8,294 bases of DNA, from contig JABXGV010000030.1 in NCBI GenBank assembly GCA_016550485.1, positions 1-8,294 on the forward strand. Reading direction: 5' to 3'. How positions within the stretch are numbered: position 1 is the first letter of the stretch; every line of letters begins with the position of its first letter. A program made the translations under genes and the position numbers. This document shows positions 5,387 through 8,294 of the stretch, piece after piece. The notes beneath the pieces are model-generated. The model worked only from the letters and a program-made list of their open reading frames with translations. It did no database searches and was not told where the DNA came from. Source of the stretch: an archaeon (GTDB lineage: Archaea > Asgardarchaeota > Hermodarchaeia > Hermodarchaeales > Hermodarchaeaceae).

Positions 5387-5422
5387 CAGTGTGAACTTTA
5401 ATATTGTGTATTTTCAACACTG
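5387..5422. promoter_or_regulatory. Imperfect inverted repeat around the mrp TATA box
   Basis: CAGTGTGAA (5387-5395) and TTCAACACTG (5413-5422) are inverted repeats with one extra base in the right arm. Between them, on the minus strand, AATATTAAA (5397-5405) is a TATA candidate that would start mrp transcription near 5376. A protein bound to the arms would cover the box, so this is a possible control site for mrp. Confidence 0.35.
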
Positions 5423-5601
5423 TACACTAGGGGAGCGACGATGCTCAGAACTCCAAGGATTATTATCAAGTCCGCATCTTTTGTCCAATCGAACGATGCC
5501 AACGGGAAAGATTCGCATTTCGCTAAGACTTTAATGCAGAACACGCAATACTGACAGCATCATTTCCTCTAAAAATTACTTCAAATAAGGGACGTGAAAA
5601 A
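5423..5601 (+). promoter_or_regulatory. cdhA upstream region with SD and candidate TATA boxes
   Basis: This non-coding stretch precedes cdhA. GGACGTGA (5590-5597) matches the consensus SD GGAGGTGA at 7 of 8 bases and is well placed for the TTG at 5602. TATA candidates are TTTAAT (5530-5535), giving a leader of about 45 bases, and CTAAAAAT (5569-5576), giving almost none; because an SD is present, the first is preferred. I see no tRNA, box C/D RNA or further gene in 5423-5560. Confidence 0.35.
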
Positions 5602-7950
5602 TTGACACAACAAAAACGTGCCCGAATAAAGGCTGATCGCCTCGACTCCGCACTGGGACGATTTGAAAAAGTCGAGGTAAGTATCGGTCAGGTAATAGAC
5701 GACGAGTGGGACGAACCCATGGGACCCACTCCCATGCCCGATGTTACCACTCTTCGAAGCTGGGATCATAAACTCCTCACCCGATGGAGTCCCTCTTACA
5801 TGCCGTTGTGCCAGCTCTGCTGCCTCTGCACCTTTGGCAAGTGCGACCTAACCGCTGGGAAGCGTGGTGCATGTGGGCTCAACATCAGAGAGCAGTCAGC
5901 GCGTATCGTGCTTGCCGCGTGCAACATCGGTTGCGCTGCTCACCTCGCTCACGCCCGGCATCTGGTACACCATTTAATCCACGAATTCGGTCCCCGCTTC
6001 CCCTTAACACAGGGTGAAGGCGTTGACATTGAGGCGCCCGTATCCCGGCTAGTGACCGGGATTCGACCCCGAACACTAGAAGACGCTTCAGCTGTCATCG
6101 ATTACTGTGAAACCCAGTTGACGCACACCCTCTCCGCCGTCCATACAGGACAAGAAGGCTCATGGATTGATTTCGAGTCAAAGGCATTCCACGCCGGCAT
6201 GATTGATCAGGTAGGGATGGAAATAGCCGACTTGGTGCAAATTGCCACCATGGGCTTTCCACAAGCAGACCCCGAAGCCCCCCTCGTACAAGCCGGCATC
6301 GCCTCAGTGGACAAATCAAAGGCCGTCATCCTCTGCATCGGCCACAACGTGGTACCCGCTGCCGCCATCACTGATTACGCGGAAGAGCACCGACTTCAAG
6401 ATAAAATCGATGTCGCCGGTATCTGCTGCACCGCCTGGGATCTTACCCGCCACACCTCCAAGGCTAAGGTTCTCGGTCCCATCTCATGGCAGCTTCGCTT
6501 CGTCCGGAGTGGGATTGCTGATGTCATCGTGGTGGATGAACAGTGTATCCGAACGGACATCCTCCTCCACGCCCAGAAAGTAAAAGCTCCACTAATTGCA
6601 ACATGTGATAAATCCTGTATGGGACTCATCGACCGCACCGACGATGATGTCGATGCCGTCGTCGCAGATTTGGTATCGTATAAAGTGCCAGGGGTATTCA
6701 TAGGTGACCCTGAAAAGGCTGGCGAAATAGTCGTCAAAACGGCACTTGCAGTGAAACCCAAACGGAAAGGTAAAAGCTCACTACCAAGCAAACGGAAAAT
6801 CAAGGAGCTCGCTGAGAAGTGCAGGCAATGCTACGAGTGTGTACGAGCTTGTCCCAACAATTACCCCATCGTGGATGCTGTACTCGCCGCACAAAGTGGT
6901 AACTTAAAACCACTAGCGGAAATCTACTCCGAATGCGTCGGTTGCGCTCGTTGCGAATCAGCGTGTCCCAACGGGTTTGAGTTACACAGCTGGATGACAA
7001 CAGCAGGCAAGGAGCAATGGACCACCGAGTCGTACATGGTCCGAACAGGTCGTGGTGCCATCAAGGACACCGAAATCCGTGCCGTCGGTCAACCAGTAGT
7101 GTTCGGGGAAATCCCCGGCGTGATTGCCCACGTCGGGTGCGCAAATTACCCCGACGATGGAAAAGCTATCCATGATATGTGCGAGGAGTTTGCGAACCGC
7201 CGCTTCATCATTCTCCTTTCAGGCTGCGCTGCGATGACCGTAGGGACAGTGAAAGACAAAGAGGGTAAAAGTATCTACGAACGACGCTCTGGGGCCTTTG
7301 AAGCTGGAGGCGTAGTTAACGTAGGCTCTTGTGTCTCGAACCCTCACATTGCTGGTGCCGCGATAAAAATTGCCAGCATCTTTGCGAAGCGCAACCTCCG
7401 CGGCAACTACGAAGAAATCGCTGACTACATCACAAACCGTGTCGGTGCAGTCGGTATCAGCTGGGGAGCGATGTCCCAGAAAGCTGCCTCGATTGCCTCC
7501 GGCTTCTGGCGACTCGGTGTTCCAGTCATCGTGGGTCCCCATGGCACCAAGTACCGCCGAATGCTGCTGGGTCGTGCTGACAAAGCGGAAGACTGGATGG
7601 TATACAACGCCAGAACTGGCGAGCAAGTCCAGATTGCCCCAGGACCAGAGCATCTCTTCTACGCGGTAGAAACCATGGAGGAGTGTATGGTCATGACTGC
7701 CAAACTCTGTTTCCGCCCCAACGACACAAGCAAAGGCCGCGCCATCAAGTTAAGCCACTACATCGATCTCCACGAACGCTACTACGGATTCTTCCCCGAC
7801 GACGTCCACCGCTACATACGCACGAAGACAGATATCCCCATCACCCTCAAGAAGAAGATTGAAGCACAGATGAAAGAACACAAATGGAAAGAACGCCCCA
7901 TACCCGACCCAACGCTACTCAAGCGCATGGTCTATGGAGGTGGAAAATAA
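5602..7950 (+). CDS. cdhA: CODH/ACS complex alpha subunit (carbon monoxide dehydrogenase)
   Basis: Encodes 782 residues, close to the roughly 800 of archaeal CdhA. It oxidises CO or reduces CO2 with ferredoxin (EC 1.2.7.4) and feeds CO to the acetyl-CoA synthase part of the complex. Conserved features in order: GPTPMPDVTTLRSWD (41-55); the B/D-cluster cysteines C70, C73, C74, C76, C81, C91; C-cluster (Ni-Fe-S) ligands by family comparison H248, C276, C315, C513, C542 and C577; and between them two ferredoxin motifs (C407/C410/C413/C417 and C445/C448/C451/C455), an insert specific to the archaeal type. All key residues are present, so it should be active. The start is TTG at 5602: no ATG or GTG occurs in frame between the stop at 5524 and this codon, and an SD-like GGACGTGA precedes it. 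It is followed after one base by cdhB. Confidence 0.97.
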   Translation: MTQQKRARIKADRLDSALGRFEKVEVSIGQVIDDEWDEPMGPTPMPDVTTLRSWDHKLLTRWSPSYMPLCQLCCLCTFGKCDLTAGKRGACGLNIREQSARIVLAACNIGCAAHLAHARHLVHHLIHEFGPRFPLTQGEGVDIEAPVSRLVTGIRPRTLEDASAVIDYCETQLTHTLSAVHTGQEGSWIDFESKAFHAGMIDQVGMEIADLVQIATMGFPQADPEAPLVQAGIASVDKSKAVILCIGHNVVPAAAITDYAEEHRLQDKIDVAGICCTAWDLTRHTSKAKVLGPISWQLRFVRSGIADVIVVDEQCIRTDILLHAQKVKAPLIATCDKSCMGLIDRTDDDVDAVVADLVSYKVPGVFIGDPEKAGEIVVKTALAVKPKRKGKSSLPSKRKIKELAEKCRQCYECVRACPNNYPIVDAVLAAQSGNLKPLAEIYSECVGCARCESACPNGFELHSWMTTAGKEQWTTESYMVRTGRGAIKDTEIRAVGQPVVFGEIPGVIAHVGCANYPDDGKAIHDMCEEFANRRFIILLSGCAAMTVGTVKDKEGKSIYERRSGAFEAGGVVNVGSCVSNPHIAGAAIKIASIFAKRNLRGNYEEIADYITNRVGAVGISWGAMSQKAASIASGFWRLGVPVIVGPHGTKYRRMLLGRADKAEDWMVYNARTGEQVQIAPGPEHLFYAVETMEECMVMTAKLCFRPNDTSKGRAIKLSHYIDLHERYYGFFPDDVHRYIRTKTDIPITLKKKIEAQMKEHKWKERPIPDPTLLKRMVYGGGK

Positions 7951-7951
7951 A

Positions 7952-8294
7952 ATGATGCGAGCCGAACCCTGGCAAACCGCAGAAACCTGCGGACCCGAAA
8001 AGGCTCAGACCCTCAAGAAACCCGAAGTCATTGAAGTGATGATACGGAAAGCAGACGCTCCCCTCTTCATCGTAGGAACTCAAGCCATCACAGCCAAAGG
8101 TCCTGGAGGAGGCACTATGGTGGACTATTTCATCAAACTCGCCCAGAAAACTAAAGTCCCCATCGTAGCTACTGCTCAAACTATCAAAGCCTTTCTCGAC
8201 AAGGGATTTACCCAAGCCGTCTCAATCAACGGCATGGAAATCATTAATCTGCTCACCGATCCCACATGGAAAGGCGTCCACGGGAAAGGCCCCC
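7952..8294 (+). CDS. cdhB: CODH/ACS complex epsilon subunit, 5' part only
   Basis: An open frame of 114 residues runs off the right edge; the family is about 170 long, so roughly two thirds are present. The start MMRAEPWQTAETCGPEKAQ, then KPEVIEVMIRKADAPLFIVG (23-42), VPIVATAQTIKAFLDKG (69-85) and INLLTDPTWKGVHGKG (98-113) follow the archaeal CdhB pattern (Rossmann-like fold). With CdhA it forms the alpha2-epsilon2 CODH component. The ATG at 7952 is chosen because GGAGGT (7936-7941), inside the end of cdhA, lies 10 bases upstream; a second ATG follows at 7955. Only one base separates it from the cdhA stop, so the two are co-transcribed and probably coupled. An antisense open frame at 7919-8215 is a shadow of this gene. 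The next gene would be expected to be cdhC, but this lies outside the window. Confidence 0.93.
   Translation, partial: MMRAEPWQTAETCGPEKAQTLKKPEVIEVMIRKADAPLFIVGTQAITAKGPGGGTMVDYFIKLAQKTKVPIVATAQTIKAFLDKGFTQAVSINGMEIINLLTDPTWKGVHGKGP

Noticed and set aside
5423..5560. Possible small RNA with short inverted repeats such as GAGC/GCTC
   Set aside because: No tRNA arms, box C/D or H/ACA motifs, or stable long stem could be made out.
7219..7653. Minus-strand open frame of 144 codons inside cdhA
   Set aside because: It is antisense to a highly conserved part of CdhA that holds C-cluster ligands; a shadow of that gene's codon bias.
7919..8215. Minus-strand open frame of 98 codons across the cdhA-cdhB junction
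   Set aside because: The plus strand here encodes the recognisable CdhB N-terminus, and the antisense product is Ser/Phe-rich without motifs.
1..8294. CRISPR array, insertion sequence or nitrogenase genes
   Set aside because: No regularly spaced repeats, transposase or nifHDK-like sequences are present; the NifX-type proteins alone do not imply nitrogen fixation.

Overview
The window comes from an anaerobic archaeon. The best evidence is at the right end: an alpha subunit of archaeal CODH/ACS (CdhA, with its internal two-[4Fe-4S] ferredoxin segment) followed directly by the start of the epsilon subunit (CdhB). CdhB is known only from the archaeal enzyme. Several promoters look archaeal: TATA-like boxes about 25-30 bp before start codons, and at least one gene apparently translated from a leaderless message. 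Genes inside operons have good Shine-Dalgarno (SD) sequences. The lineage cannot be named from the sequence alone; a methanogen or another archaeon with the Wood-Ljungdahl pathway would fit.

Layout. (1) 1-555, minus strand: a short AAA+ ATPase of the type found in contractile injection loci, apparently cut off before its lid domain, and possibly the start of a further gene running out of the window. (2) 673-3692, plus strand: a tight five-gene operon. It encodes a DUF134 helix-turn-helix protein with a zinc ribbon, two small NifX/MTH1175-type cofactor-binding proteins (the first with a Gly-Met-Arg tail), and two MinD-type ATPases with a ferredoxin domain inserted after the Walker A region. 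A 20-bp palindrome lies between TATA box and start of the first gene, and a perfect 19-bp palindrome lies inside the operon before the first ATPase. (3) 3730-4463: a small Arg/Gly/Pro-rich zinc-ribbon gene (minus) diverging from a second DUF134 gene (plus), across a 107-bp region with repeated operator-like motifs. (4) 4491-5357, minus: Mrp/NBP35 Fe-S carrier ATPase. (5) 5602-8294, plus: cdhA and partial cdhB.

How it may work together. The set NifX-like proteins, paired MinD-ferredoxin ATPases, Mrp and a dedicated regulator resembles the anaerobe-specific orange protein (ORP) loci of Desulfovibrio, whose NifX-like protein carries a Mo-Cu-S cluster. Here the set lies beside the Ni-Fe-S enzyme CODH/ACS. 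CODH maturation elsewhere uses CooC, another MinD-family ATPase. A reasonable but unproven inference is that this region encodes an ATP-driven system for handling metal-sulfur clusters, possibly serving CODH/ACS, under the control of two DUF134 repressors or activators.
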